A stretch of 64,000 bases of DNA from Kriegella sp963975415 (GTDB taxonomy: Bacteria > Bacteroidota > Bacteroidia > Flavobacteriales > Flavobacteriaceae), in assembly GCF_963975415.1 (NCBI RefSeq), contig NZ_CAXBGN010000002.1:372001-436000 (forward strand), read 5' to 3'. Both the position numbers and the translations under genes were made by a program. Positions 50,608 to 58,950 of the stretch are shown one piece after another. Positions within the stretch are counted from its first letter, which is position 1, and each line of letters opens with the position of its first letter. The notes beneath the pieces were generated by a model. The model was not told where the DNA came from. It worked only from the letters and a program-made list of their open reading frames with translations, and did no database searches.

Positions 50608-50958
50608 ATGCAAATAGAAGTTGTAAAATCGAAAATTCACCGTATAAAGGTCACAGGAGCAGACCTAAACTATATTGGAAGTATCACAATTGATGAAGAT
50701 TTGATGGATGCCGCCAATATTATACAAGGTGAAAAAGTACAGATCGTCAACAACAACAATGGCGAACGATTGGAAACCTACGTTATTCCCGGGCCGCGTG
50801 GCAGCGGTGAACTTACCTTGAACGGTGCCGCAGCCAGAAAGGTCGCTGTTGGCGATATTTTAATATTGATTACTTATGCTCGAATGGACATTGAAGAAGC
50901 AAAAAAATTCAATCCGGCTTTGGTATTCCCCAACGAAGAAACCAATCTTCTAAACTGA
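50608..50958 (+). CDS. panD: Aspartate 1-decarboxylase
   Basis: A 116-aa pyruvoyl-dependent decarboxylase making beta-alanine. The self-cleavage site is Gly24-Ser25 (NYIGSITID), with conserved Lys9 (VVKSKIHR) and the GAAARKVAVGDILILITY block. It lies between panC and the flippase-like gene. Confidence 0.97.
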   Translation: MQIEVVKSKIHRIKVTGADLNYIGSITIDEDLMDAANIIQGEKVQIVNNNNGERLETYVIPGPRGSGELTLNGAAARKVAVGDILILITYARMDIEEAKKFNPALVFPNEETNLLN

Positions 50959-50959
50959 T

Positions 50960-51925
50960 TTGGCCGCTTCGGTAAAAAAAACATTAAAGTTAATACTCCC
51001 AATTGCCTTGGGAGTTTTTTTCGTTTGGTACTGGTTTAATTCAACTTCCCCCGAAAATCGTAAAGAAATACTCTTTTACATCAAAGAAGCAGATCCATTT
51101 TGGGTAAGCGTATCAGTATTTCTTGGGATACTAGGACACATTTCACGCGCCATTCGCTGGAACTACTTACTGCAACCTTTGGGATATCGACCAAAGTTGA
51201 GTAATAATATATTTATTATTCTAATGGCTTATTTTGCCAATCTGGGCATTCCAAGGACAGGTGAAATTTTAAGGGCTACCGCTTTGGCCACCTATGAAGA
51301 CGTTCCCTTTGAAAAGGGATTTGGCACTATTGTTACCGAGCGGGTGATCGATGTTATCATGCTGTTACTTGTAGTTGGCTCTACCTTAGCCCTTCAAACA
51401 GATATTATCGTTGGATTTTTAGAAAAAAGAGGATTTGATTTTAAGGGCCTTTTATTATTAGGGGGTCTCGGAATTCTCGGACTACTCCTTTTCTTTATTT
51501 TTATAAAAAGGTCTAACCGTGGTCTTGCGCTTAAAATCAAAGGATTCATAAAAGGACTCCTAGATGGGGTTTTTAGCATTTTTAAAATGCAAAAGAAAGG
51601 AGCTTTTATCTTCCACACTTTTCTTATTTGGGCCTGCTACATCGCAATGTTCTGGGTTATAAAATATACGCTTCCCGAAACTGCCGCGCTCTCACTAGAC
51701 CAACTTCTGGTAGCTTTTGTCGCAGGAGCCTTTGCCATGGCAACGACCAACGGCGGGGTAGGGCTATACCCAATTGCCGTTAGCAAGGCCTTGGCCATTT
51801 TTGGTGTTAGCGCCATAGCCGGCGATGCCTTTGGGTGGATTATGTGGATTTCCCAAACTTTGATGATCGTATTCTTTGGTGCAATATCTTTTCTGGTATT
51901 ACCGTTATTGAACAGAAAGAAATAA
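50960..51925 (+). CDS. Flippase-like (lysylphosphatidylglycerol synthase TM region, UPF0104) protein
   Basis: A 321-aa inner-membrane protein with about eight spans and the family blocks HISRAIRWNYLLQPLGYRP, ANLGIPRTGEILRATAL and TTNGGVGLYPIAVSKAL. It lacks the cytosolic aminoacyl-transfer domain of MprF, so at most it moves lipids. TTG start at 50960, one base after the panD stop, which implies translational coupling. Confidence 0.85.
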   Translation: MAASVKKTLKLILPIALGVFFVWYWFNSTSPENRKEILFYIKEADPFWVSVSVFLGILGHISRAIRWNYLLQPLGYRPKLSNNIFIILMAYFANLGIPRTGEILRATALATYEDVPFEKGFGTIVTERVIDVIMLLLVVGSTLALQTDIIVGFLEKRGFDFKGLLLLGGLGILGLLLFFIFIKRSNRGLALKIKGFIKGLLDGVFSIFKMQKKGAFIFHTFLIWACYIAMFWVIKYTLPETAALSLDQLLVAFVAGAFAMATTNGGVGLYPIAVSKALAIFGVSAIAGDAFGWIMWISQTLMIVFFGAISFLVLPLLNRKK

Positions 51926-51958
51926 CTGTACGTCTTCTACGTACCAAATTACCTTGTT

Positions 51959-53101
51959 ATGCAACGTTCAATAGTCGTTTTTGCCCTCTTGATATGCCTT
52001 GGCGTCAAAGCCCAGGTCTCCAAAGAAATCTTTGAATCTTTCAAACTGCAGGAAAGAAGGGATGTAAGCTACTATTTCCCGGAAGATTATGACAAGGAGA
52101 AAAAATACCCTTTGGTCGTTGTCTTGGACGGAGATTACCTTTTTGATCAGGTAGTAGCCAACTCTAAATTTTACAGTACTTTTCATGGAATGCCTCAAAT
52201 GATTGTTGTTGGCATCCATCAAAGTATCAATAGTATTCGGCTAGACGATTGTGCCTATGAACCCGATACCGGGCTTCCAACTGAAAAAGGAAAAAAATTC
52301 TTCGAGTTTTTAGGCACTGAAATCATCCCATATTTAGATTTAAATTATAGCACAGCACCCTTTAAAATGATTGTGGGGTACGACATTACAGCCAATTTTC
52401 AAAACTATTGGCTTTTCAAGGAAAACTCCCTTTTCAACGCTTATATCAATATCTCACCGACACTTGCCCCAGAAATGGAAATGAGAGTGCCAGCACGTTT
52501 AAGCGCCATCGATCAAAAGATTTTTTATCAGTTGATCGTTGAGGGTGAAAAGTCAAATGACACACCGAAAATTATGGCCATGCACAATGCAATAAAAGAC
52601 ATTGAAAAAGAAACGTTGCATTACTTCTTTGACGAATACCCTTCCGCTGATCACATTGCCATAGCGACGTATGGCATAGGAAAGGCATTTGACAACATCT
52701 TCGGCATGTTTAAACCTATCAGTCCTAAAGAGTATAAATCCGAAATTTTAACCGCCGAAGGACCAGTTTTTCAATACTTGGAAGACAAATATAAGGGCAT
52801 CGAAGATCTTTTCGGTTTCGAAAAAAGCGTCGATCTTAACGACATAATGGCCATTTATGCGGCAACACGAAAAAAAGAAGATTTCGAGTCATTAAAACCA
52901 TTGTCAGATCTTTGCAAAAAAGAGTATCCCGAAACTATGTTAGGTTTCTACTTTGAGGCCGAATACTACGAACAAAAAGGAGAGCCCAAAAAGGCACTGC
53001 GTACATTTGAAAAATCATTTGGCATGGAAGAAATTGATTTCTTGACAAAAGAAATGGCCTTGGAGAAAATAGATGCCTTAAAGGCCGATTTCGGGTACTA
53101 G
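51959..53101 (+). CDS. Secreted esterase-like alpha/beta hydrolase lacking the serine nucleophile
   Basis: A 380-aa protein with a signal (1-18, VKA-Q) and the Fes/esterase-D fold: YPLVVVLDGDYLFDQ, VGIHQSINSIR, and the elbow MIVGYDITANF, where the expected G-x-S-x-G reads G-Y-D-I-T, so Asp142 replaces the nucleophile. The downstream His region (PSADHIAIATYGIGKAF) is kept. A TPR-like C-terminus (about 320-370) follows. Probably a non-catalytic or altered esterase. Confidence 0.85.
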   Translation: MQRSIVVFALLICLGVKAQVSKEIFESFKLQERRDVSYYFPEDYDKEKKYPLVVVLDGDYLFDQVVANSKFYSTFHGMPQMIVVGIHQSINSIRLDDCAYEPDTGLPTEKGKKFFEFLGTEIIPYLDLNYSTAPFKMIVGYDITANFQNYWLFKENSLFNAYINISPTLAPEMEMRVPARLSAIDQKIFYQLIVEGEKSNDTPKIMAMHNAIKDIEKETLHYFFDEYPSADHIAIATYGIGKAFDNIFGMFKPISPKEYKSEILTAEGPVFQYLEDKYKGIEDLFGFEKSVDLNDIMAIYAATRKKEDFESLKPLSDLCKKEYPETMLGFYFEAEYYEQKGEPKKALRTFEKSFGMEEIDFLTKEMALEKIDALKADFGY

Positions 53102-53198
53102 GCAAATCTACTTGACCCAAAGAGGAAATTGATCCTCCCAATTGATGAGTACCTATCGAGACACTGACACCGCTCATAATTTATTTATCGAAATATTT

Positions 53199-53219
53199 AG
53201 AAGGCCCACGAGCCTTTTT
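53199..53219 (+). terminator. Weak terminator after the esterase-like gene
   Basis: AAGGC-CCACGA-GCCTT followed by T. It lies about 100 bp after the plus-strand stop and next to the minus-strand DUF4494 stop, and could serve either. Confidence 0.45.
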
Positions 53220-53223
53220 AAAA

Positions 53224-53742
53224 CTAAATTATTTCACCTTCTTCTAAAACTTCTTCTTCGGAAGTTTCGGGTCTTTCGACGACATTAAATTTTTCCAACT
53301 GCTCTTCTTCTCCAGTAAAGTAAGGAAAAACGTCCATAATAGGAGATTCTGAAATAGCAGGAATCGTATAATCTCCCGTTGTACCTTTCATCATCTCATT
53401 CGTGTTGTCAAAAGCTTCCTTTACATCATTTGCCTGAACCAACATGTAGATATTGGTTTTTCGTTCCTTTCCGCTTTCCTCATCAAAGGCAATTAAAGAA
53501 ACTTTGGATTTAAACCAGCGATCAGAATTTTCAAAAGGATGAACCTCCGATAAATTCGCCACTTTTATATTTGTAATCAGAAACTCTTCACTCGTATAGG
53601 CAGCCATCTCTTGATTGATTCTCGTTTCCGCCTCGGTATACGATACCGCATCCAACAAATAGGCTTCCGTTGTTATCTTTTGCTCTCCTGTTTCGTGTGT
53701 TTTTCTATATTTTACTTTGCACTCATACCACGTTACGCTCAT
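53224..53742 (-). CDS. DUF4494 protein
   Basis: A 172-aa cytoplasmic protein of the DUF4494 family, conserved in Bacteroidota: MSVTWYECKVKYRKTHETGEQKI, AVSYTEAETRI, ENSDRWFKSKVSLIAFDEESGKE. The Glu-rich tail (about 150-172) is likely disordered. Function unknown. Monocistronic. Confidence 0.88.
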   Translation of the reverse strand: MSVTWYECKVKYRKTHETGEQKITTEAYLLDAVSYTEAETRINQEMAAYTSEEFLITNIKVANLSEVHPFENSDRWFKSKVSLIAFDEESGKERKTNIYMLVQANDVKEAFDNTNEMMKGTTGDYTIPAISESPIMDVFPYFTGEEEQLEKFNVVERPETSEEEVLEEGEII

Positions 53743-53760
53743 ATCTTTTTTTTAGGATGG

Positions 53761-53788
53761 CAAATATAAATTTTAAAAAGACCATACA
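53761..53788 (-). promoter_or_regulatory. DUF4494 promoter (TTG-N18-TATATTTG)
   Basis: The -7 TATATTTG (53761-53768, minus strand) has a TTG 18 bp upstream. It lies 19 bp before the start. Confidence 0.7.
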
Positions 53789-54007
53789 AGATAATCTCAG
53801 GGATAGATATTCACAAAAAAGCCTAAGGCAACACATACAAATACACACTGTGCTAAAAATGAGCGGATAGCGTGTTTTTTATATATAAATGTGTTCATGC
53901 TATCTATATGGCGACCGAAAAGATAAATGTTAAAAATAAGCAACTATACCTATGCACACTAACCATTTCCATCAATAAATACGATGCATTCACCGGTAAA
54001 CTTTTGT

Positions 54008-54015
54008 TATATTTG
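54008..54015 (+). promoter_or_regulatory. TATATTTG -7 element for the AroE-like gene
   Basis: Exact TAnnTTTG match giving a leader of about 145 nt. The whole gap 53743-54165 (423 bp) shows only the two promoters; a 69-codon frame at 53872-54081 looks non-coding. No known riboswitch was recognised in the long leader. Confidence 0.55.
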
Positions 54016-54165
54016 AGACGAAGGGATCAACTGTTCGTAACTTGTTTTGTTTCGAAGCACAAAGGTTGTCTTCAACATTAGCATAAAAAACAATTGAGAC
54101 TCAAAAAAAGCTTTTGATTCTAAGTAGAAATCAATTGCAACAATATTTAAAAGTGGATTGACCAT

Positions 54166-55041
54166 ATGAATACAAATTCAACAACGCCCATTGATTTTTT
54201 ACCACAATTGACGGGTTGTTTTGCACAACCCGCCGCTGAAAACCCTACAGTAGCCATGGTAGAGGCGGCCTACCAACATCACGGATTACATTTTCGCTAC
54301 ATCACTTGTGAAGTTGACCCTAAGAACCTTAGTGCGGCCGTAAATGGTGCAAAAGCAATGGGTTGGGCAGGGTTCAATTGTTCTTTGCCGCATAAAGTGT
54401 CCGTCATCAAATACTTGGATGAATTGGGCAAATCGGCAGAACTAATAGGCGCAGTTAACACGATAGTAAGACAAGGCAACAAGTGGATCGGCGAAAACAC
54501 TGATGGCAAGGGTTTTTTACAGGCCCTTAAAGAAGTGATCGACCCCATGGCGAAGCACATTACCTTATTTGGAGCTGGTGGCGCGGCGCGGGCAATTGCT
54601 GTAGAATTAGCATTGGCGGGAGCTAGTACGATAACCATTGTGAACCGCAGTGAGGAACGTGCCGATGCTGTAGTCAAGTTATTGAATGAAAATACATCGA
54701 CCAAGGCATTTTATCAGCCTTGGAACAAAAAATATGCGGTTGACCCCAAATCCAATATTATCATCAATGCCACCAGTATCGGACTTTTCCCCAATGTTGA
54801 TGCGCAATTGAACATTGACTTTAATAGTCTCTTACCAGATATGGTAGTGGCTGATTGCATCCCCAATCCACCGCAAACACATTTATTGAAGACCGCGGCA
54901 AACAAAGGTTGTAGAACAATTGACGGGTTGAAAATGTTGGTAAACCAAGGGGTCATAGGAATCAAGTACTGGACAAATACAGACGTTGATGCCACTGTAA
55001 TGCACGGCGCCTTAAAAAGAGCGCTGAATATAAACGAATGA
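54166..55041 (+). CDS. AroE-like (shikimate dehydrogenase family) oxidoreductase
   Basis: A 291-aa protein of the shikimate/quinate dehydrogenase family. Kept: catalytic Lys77 (SLPHKV), Asn98 (GAVNTIV), Asp113 (GENTDGKGF) and an NAD(P) motif GAGGAARAIAVELA with NRSEER. Missing: the N-terminal HSLSP that supplies the two shikimate-binding serines; here it reads QPAAENPTVAM. This points to another substrate. Its downstream partner is a DUF1349 carbohydrate-fold protein. A symbol of aroE would be unsafe. Confidence 0.85.
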   Translation: MNTNSTTPIDFLPQLTGCFAQPAAENPTVAMVEAAYQHHGLHFRYITCEVDPKNLSAAVNGAKAMGWAGFNCSLPHKVSVIKYLDELGKSAELIGAVNTIVRQGNKWIGENTDGKGFLQALKEVIDPMAKHITLFGAGGAARAIAVELALAGASTITIVNRSEERADAVVKLLNENTSTKAFYQPWNKKYAVDPKSNIIINATSIGLFPNVDAQLNIDFNSLLPDMVVADCIPNPPQTHLLKTAANKGCRTIDGLKMLVNQGVIGIKYWTNTDVDATVMHGALKRALNINE

Positions 55042-55123
55042 CCTTTTACTTCTTAAATGCTAAAATAATCTAAGAACTCTGCCGCTTTCTGATGGGTTTA
55101 GTACATAAATTAAATAATTGATA

Positions 55124-55708
55124 ATGAAAAAAATGCAATGGTATAATGAACCCGATAAATGGACTCAAATCGATGATTCTTCTTTATCAATGTTCGTGAC
55201 GCCTCAGACGGACTTTTGGAGGGAGACGCATTACGGCTTTACGGTCGACGATGGTCCGTTTTACTATTGCTCTTTGGGCGGGGAATTTGAAATGAAGGTC
55301 AAAATAACCGGAGATTACAGAACCCGATATGACCAAATGGGACTTATGATCCGGAAAGATGAAAAAAACTGGATTAAAACCGGCGTTGAGTACGTTGACG
55401 AAAAAGTCAAGTTAAGCGCTGTCGTAACTAGAAAGAAAAGCGATTGGAGCGTTATAGAACTAGAACAAAACCCTAAATCGATTTGGCTTAAAGTCGTCAG
55501 AAGAATAGATACCGTTGAGATAAGTTATTCTTTGAACAACAATCATTTCAAAATGATGCGACTTGCCTACTTTCCGGATAACACACCCATCATGGTTGGG
55601 TTGACCGCAGCCTCTCCCGATGGAGATGGGTTCGAAGCCTTGTTCGAACATTTTGAAATTAACCATCTTCCCGATTTAAGGCGCAAACAATGGTTGGCAA
55701 ATCATTGA
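55124..55708 (+). CDS. DUF1349 concanavalin-A-like protein
   Basis: A 194-aa cytoplasmic protein of the DUF1349 (YkyZ/regulation-of-enolase-like) family with a concanavalin-like beta sandwich: FWRETHYGFTVDDGPFYY, DQMGLMIRKDEKNWIKTGVEY, VSYSLNN-type strands and AASPDGDGFEALFEHF. Likely acts on or binds sugars. ATG at 55124 chosen over the TTG at 55118. It lies 82 bp after the AroE-like gene and may be co-transcribed. Confidence 0.9.
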   Translation: MKKMQWYNEPDKWTQIDDSSLSMFVTPQTDFWRETHYGFTVDDGPFYYCSLGGEFEMKVKITGDYRTRYDQMGLMIRKDEKNWIKTGVEYVDEKVKLSAVVTRKKSDWSVIELEQNPKSIWLKVVRRIDTVEISYSLNNNHFKMMRLAYFPDNTPIMVGLTAASPDGDGFEALFEHFEINHLPDLRRKQWLANH

Positions 55709-55766
55709 ATTTAAACCATCGTATTCGCTCCCTTAAAAAAAGAAACAATTTGACGATAATTGGAAA

Positions 55767-55805
55767 TAATTTTGTGCCTTCAAATGTTTATCGTAATATT
55801 GCAAT
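55767..55805 (+). promoter_or_regulatory. ars promoter with operator-like box
   Basis: The -7 TAATTTTG (55767-55774) is followed by ATCGTAATATTGCAAT (55790-55805), which recurs at 56171-56186 with 13 of 16 bases equal. An ArsR box just downstream of the transcription start would repress initiation; binding is inferred. Confidence 0.6.
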
Positions 55806-55822
55806 GAAATAATAAATAAAAG

Positions 55823-56152
55823 ATGGGACTCACCAAAACGGAAATGTTTTCCGAACTGCAAAACGAAATTGCGCTATATGCCAAAGTGTTCGGGCATCCG
55901 GCAAGGGTAGCCATTCTACAACATTTATTCAAAATAAATACCTGTGTCTGTGGTGATTTGGTTGATGTGATAGGCCTCGCACAACCCACTATTTCGCAAC
56001 ACTTGAAAGAATTAAAACATTTAGGGTTGATAAAAGGAAATGTTGAAGGAACCAGCGTTTGCTATTGTATCGATTCGGAAAATTGGGCCAAAATGAAAGC
56101 GGTGATGTTGCAGTTTTTAGATCAAGACATTTCACAAGAACAATGTTGCTAA
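55823..56152 (+). CDS. arsR: ArsR-family arsenic-responsive repressor
   Basis: A 109-aa winged-helix repressor. The metalloid-sensing motif Cys41-Val-Cys43 (NTCVCGDLVDVIGLAQPTISQHLKEL) overlaps the recognition helix, as in ArsR. A further Cys pair ends the protein (EQCC). It releases DNA on binding As(III). First gene of arsR-DUF6428-arsC-acr3. Confidence 0.94.
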   Translation: MGLTKTEMFSELQNEIALYAKVFGHPARVAILQHLFKINTCVCGDLVDVIGLAQPTISQHLKELKHLGLIKGNVEGTSVCYCIDSENWAKMKAVMLQFLDQDISQEQCC

Positions 56153-56170
56153 AAAAATTTCAAACAATTA

Positions 56171-56186
56171 ATCGTATAATCGCAAT
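56171..56186 (+). promoter_or_regulatory. Second ArsR-like box between arsR and DUF6428
   Basis: ATCGTATAATCGCAAT matches the box at 55790-55805 at 13 of 16 positions and lies 15 bp before the DUF6428 start. It could control a second promoter so that the resistance genes are boosted separately from arsR. Confidence 0.55.
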
Positions 56187-56200
56187 AAACAAATATAATT

Positions 56201-56668
56201 ATGAAACTATCAGAAATTAAAACAGCTTTGGGGAAATTGGAAAAAATTGCCTTCCAGTTACCGAACGGTGAATTGGTGCCCAACCATTTTCATGTAACGG
56301 AAGTAGGTAAGATTACCAAAAACTTCATTGATTGTGGAGGAACCCTGCGAAATGAGGAGGTAGTGAATTTTCAACTTTGGAATGCCAACGACTATGATCA
56401 TAGACTGCATCCTGAGAAGTTGGTACACATTATAGAACTCTCCGAAAAAGCATTGGAAATAGGCGACCTGGAAATCGAAGTGGAATACCAAGCGGAAACC
56501 ATTGGTAAATTCGGACTCGATTTTGACGGCACTAATTTCTTACTGACCACCAAGCAGACCGATTGTCTAGCCAAAGAAAATTGTGGCATTCCGACCGAAA
56601 AACCCAAACTACAATTTTCAGAATTGGAAACCGAAAATACCTGTACCCCTGGAGGTGGTTGTTGCTAA
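56201..56668 (+). CDS. DUF6428 protein with cysteine-rich tail
   Basis: A 155-aa protein of the DUF6428 family, commonly found in ars operons of Bacteroidota. The body is a compact alpha/beta domain. The last residues (ENTCTPGGGCC) and Cys in TDCLAKENCGI offer several thiols, suggesting binding or delivery of As(III) or a metal. Function unproven. Between arsR and arsC. Confidence 0.88.
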   Translation: MKLSEIKTALGKLEKIAFQLPNGELVPNHFHVTEVGKITKNFIDCGGTLRNEEVVNFQLWNANDYDHRLHPEKLVHIIELSEKALEIGDLEIEVEYQAETIGKFGLDFDGTNFLLTTKQTDCLAKENCGIPTEKPKLQFSELETENTCTPGGGCC

Positions 56669-56687
56669 TAACATAAAATCGAAATCA

Positions 56688-57317
56688 ATGACAACAGAAA
56701 AAGTGCTATTCGAAGCGATAGCGAACTTGATACCTACATTAGAAGTTGCTAAAATTTCCGAGGAAAGAAAGGAAACATTGCAACCCTTAATTGATTTTAT
56801 TCAGAACAAAGCAGAAAGCAAGCAAAAAATAAGGATCAATTTCATTTGCACCCACAATTCACGTAGAAGTCATTTATCGCAGGTATGGGCGCAAACCATG
56901 GCGACATATTTTAATATTGACAACGTGTCTTGTTATTCGGGCGGAACGGAGTCCACGGCATTGTTTCCCATGGTGGCCGAAACATTGCTAAAAACAGGCT
57001 TTGAGGTTCAGACCATTTCCGAAGGAAAAAACCCCGTCTACACCATTAAGTATGCGGTGAACGAACATCCCGTTATTGGTTTTTCAAAGAAACTGGATGA
57101 CGATTTTAATCCGAAGTCAGGCTTTGCCGCTGTTATGACCTGTTCACAAGCAGATGGTGGGTGTCCGTTTATCGTGGGCGCGGAAAAACGCATTCCGATA
57201 ACCTTTGAAGACCCAAAGGCCTTTGACAACACCCCACAACAGGCTGAAAAGTATAATGAAAGAAGTGTACAGATTGCAACGGAAATGTGCTATGTTTTCT
57301 CACAAATAACTATTTAA
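56688..57317 (+). CDS. arsC: Arsenate reductase, low-MW phosphatase (thioredoxin-coupled) type
   Basis: A 209-aa enzyme reducing arsenate to arsenite. An N-terminal 45-residue extension precedes the LMW-PTP P-loop ICTHNSRRS with Cys54 and Arg60 (C-x5-R). The redox pair Cys152/Cys159 (TCSQADGGCP) equals the Cys82/Cys89 relay of the pI258 ArsC type, so it probably uses thioredoxin. ATG at 56688 lies 19 bp after DUF6428. It hands arsenite to the pump, whose gene starts 2 bp later. Confidence 0.92.
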   Translation: MTTEKVLFEAIANLIPTLEVAKISEERKETLQPLIDFIQNKAESKQKIRINFICTHNSRRSHLSQVWAQTMATYFNIDNVSCYSGGTESTALFPMVAETLLKTGFEVQTISEGKNPVYTIKYAVNEHPVIGFSKKLDDDFNPKSGFAAVMTCSQADGGCPFIVGAEKRIPITFEDPKAFDNTPQQAEKYNERSVQIATEMCYVFSQITI

Positions 57318-57319
57318 AA

Positions 57320-58387
57320 ATGGCTAAAAAAAAATTGAGCTTTCTCGATAGTTACCTGACCCTATGGATTTTTATCGCAATGGCAATAGGGGTCGGCATT
57401 GGATATTTTATACCAAGTTTCCCGACCTTAATCGATTCGGCAAGTAGTGGCGCTACCAACATTCCAATAGCCATCGGGTTGATTGTAATGATGTATCCGC
57501 CATTAGCCAAGGTGAATTACGCACTTTTGCCCAAAGTATTCAGAAATACGAAGATCCTTTCAATTTCACTACTGCTCAATTGGGTTATCGGTCCTGTTTT
57601 AATGTTCCTCTTGGCCATAACCTTTTTAAGGGATTATCCCGAATATATGGTCGGATTAATTTTGATAGGTTTGGCTCGATGCATTGCCATGGTTCTTGTT
57701 TGGAACGACCTTGCGGAAGGGAGCAGTGAATATGGGGCAGGTCTGGTTGCCTTGAACAGCATATTTCAGGTTTTTGCCTATAGTTTTTACGCCTGGATTT
57801 TTATAACCGTGCTTCCGCCCTATTTCGGGTTTGAAGGCGCCATTGTCGATATTTCGATAGCGACCATTGCCGAAAGCGTTGCCATTTATCTCGGTATCCC
57901 ATTTCTGTTGGGTATCTTAAGCCGTTTGATTTTAGTGCGCCTAAAAGGCGAAAAATGGTATACCGAAAAATTCATTCCTACCATTTCACCGATGACCTTG
58001 ATTGCTTTACTATTCACCATTGTAGTCATGTTCTCCCTTAAAGGTGAACTGATTGTCAAAATACCTATGGATGTTTTGATTATCGCCGTACCACTGCTAA
58101 TCTATTTCGCCTTAATGTTTATCATTGGCTTTTTCATTACTAAAGCAATGGGCACGGAATACGACAAAACAGCTTCCGTAGCCTTTACGGCAGCAGGCAA
58201 TAACTTTGAGTTGGCCATTGCTGTTGCCATTGCCGTTTTTGGCTTAAATTCAGGGCAGGCCTTCGCGGGAGTTATTGGTCCGCTGGTGGAAGTTCCTGCG
58301 CTTATTTTGCTCGTTCGCGTTTCATTTTGGCTGCGAAAAAAATATTTCGTAAAAAATGAACTGATAAAACAGACCGATAACAACTAG
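57320..58387 (+). CDS. acr3: Acr3-type arsenite efflux permease
   Basis: A 355-aa inner-membrane transporter with ten spans and Acr3/BASS signatures: MMYPPLAKVNY, LIGLARCIAMVLVWNDLAEGSSEYGAGLVALNS (conserved Cys of Acr3) and FTAAGNNFELAIAVAIAVFG. Exports As(III). It follows arsC by 2 bp. The ATG at 57320 gives MAKKKLSFLDSYLTLWIF; the longer frame overlaps arsC. Confidence 0.95.
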   Translation: MAKKKLSFLDSYLTLWIFIAMAIGVGIGYFIPSFPTLIDSASSGATNIPIAIGLIVMMYPPLAKVNYALLPKVFRNTKILSISLLLNWVIGPVLMFLLAITFLRDYPEYMVGLILIGLARCIAMVLVWNDLAEGSSEYGAGLVALNSIFQVFAYSFYAWIFITVLPPYFGFEGAIVDISIATIAESVAIYLGIPFLLGILSRLILVRLKGEKWYTEKFIPTISPMTLIALLFTIVVMFSLKGELIVKIPMDVLIIAVPLLIYFALMFIIGFFITKAMGTEYDKTASVAFTAAGNNFELAIAVAIAVFGLNSGQAFAGVIGPLVEVPALILLVRVSFWLRKKYFVKNELIKQTDNN

Positions 58388-58482
58388 TTTTAATAATAGT
58401 TTTTTGTAGCCCTCGACCAGAATTCATCCGGATAATAAACCTTATTTTTATACAAGTAGAAAAGTAATTCGGTTACAGAAAA

Positions 58483-58884
58483 ATGGCAGGAGAAACAAAT
58501 CTATCTCAGTTAATAAAGGGAATGAAGCCCGAATTGAATCAAGGAGAATATGTCTTCGCTTCTGTAAAAACTTTAGATGGAATTGGTCGAAAGGACACCA
58601 TCTGTGAGTTTAAGGAAAGCGAAGGCACAACCCTCGTAATCGAGCGAAAAAAGGCGGATAAATTAAATCTCGACTATGGCTATATCGCATCCTGGATTAC
58701 TCTAAAGATTCATTCTTCTTTGGATGGCGTCGGCCTAACAGCTGTATTCGCGACTGAATTGGCAAAAAACAATATCAGTTGCAATGTTGTGGCGGGGTAT
58801 TATCACGACCATATCTTTGTGGCCAAAAAAGATGCGGAAAAAGCTATTGCTGTACTGACCCAACTATCCCAAAGTTATAGCTAA
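58483..58884 (+). CDS. ACT domain-containing protein
   Basis: A 133-aa cytoplasmic protein with an N-terminal GMKPELNQGEYVFASVK block and a C-terminal ACT-type domain (LTAVFATELAKNNISCNVVAGYYHDHIFVAKKDAEKAIAVL), of the DUF2241/CASTOR-like type. ACT domains bind small ligands such as amino acids; the ligand here is unknown. Its stop codon lies inside an 11-bp hairpin. Confidence 0.88.
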   Translation: MAGETNLSQLIKGMKPELNQGEYVFASVKTLDGIGRKDTICEFKESEGTTLVIERKKADKLNLDYGYIASWITLKIHSSLDGVGLTAVFATELAKNNISCNVVAGYYHDHIFVAKKDAEKAIAVLTQLSQSYS

Positions 58885-58895
58885 AGCTATAACTT
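58872..58895 (+). terminator. Hairpin overlapping the ACT gene stop
   Basis: AAGTTATAGCT and AGCTATAACTT are exact complements (11 bp, 2-nt loop) and include the stop codon. The T-run is weak, so terminator function is uncertain. Confidence 0.45.
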
Positions 58896-58950
58896 CCCTT
58901 GGTTTTTACCCCCAACCACGATATCTTAGTCCCGAACTTCAATTCAAGAA

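Noticed and set aside
53872..54081. 69-codon plus frame in the gap before the AroE-like gene
   Set aside because: It crosses the -7 element at 54008 and has no recognisable composition or domain; likely chance in AT-rich DNA.
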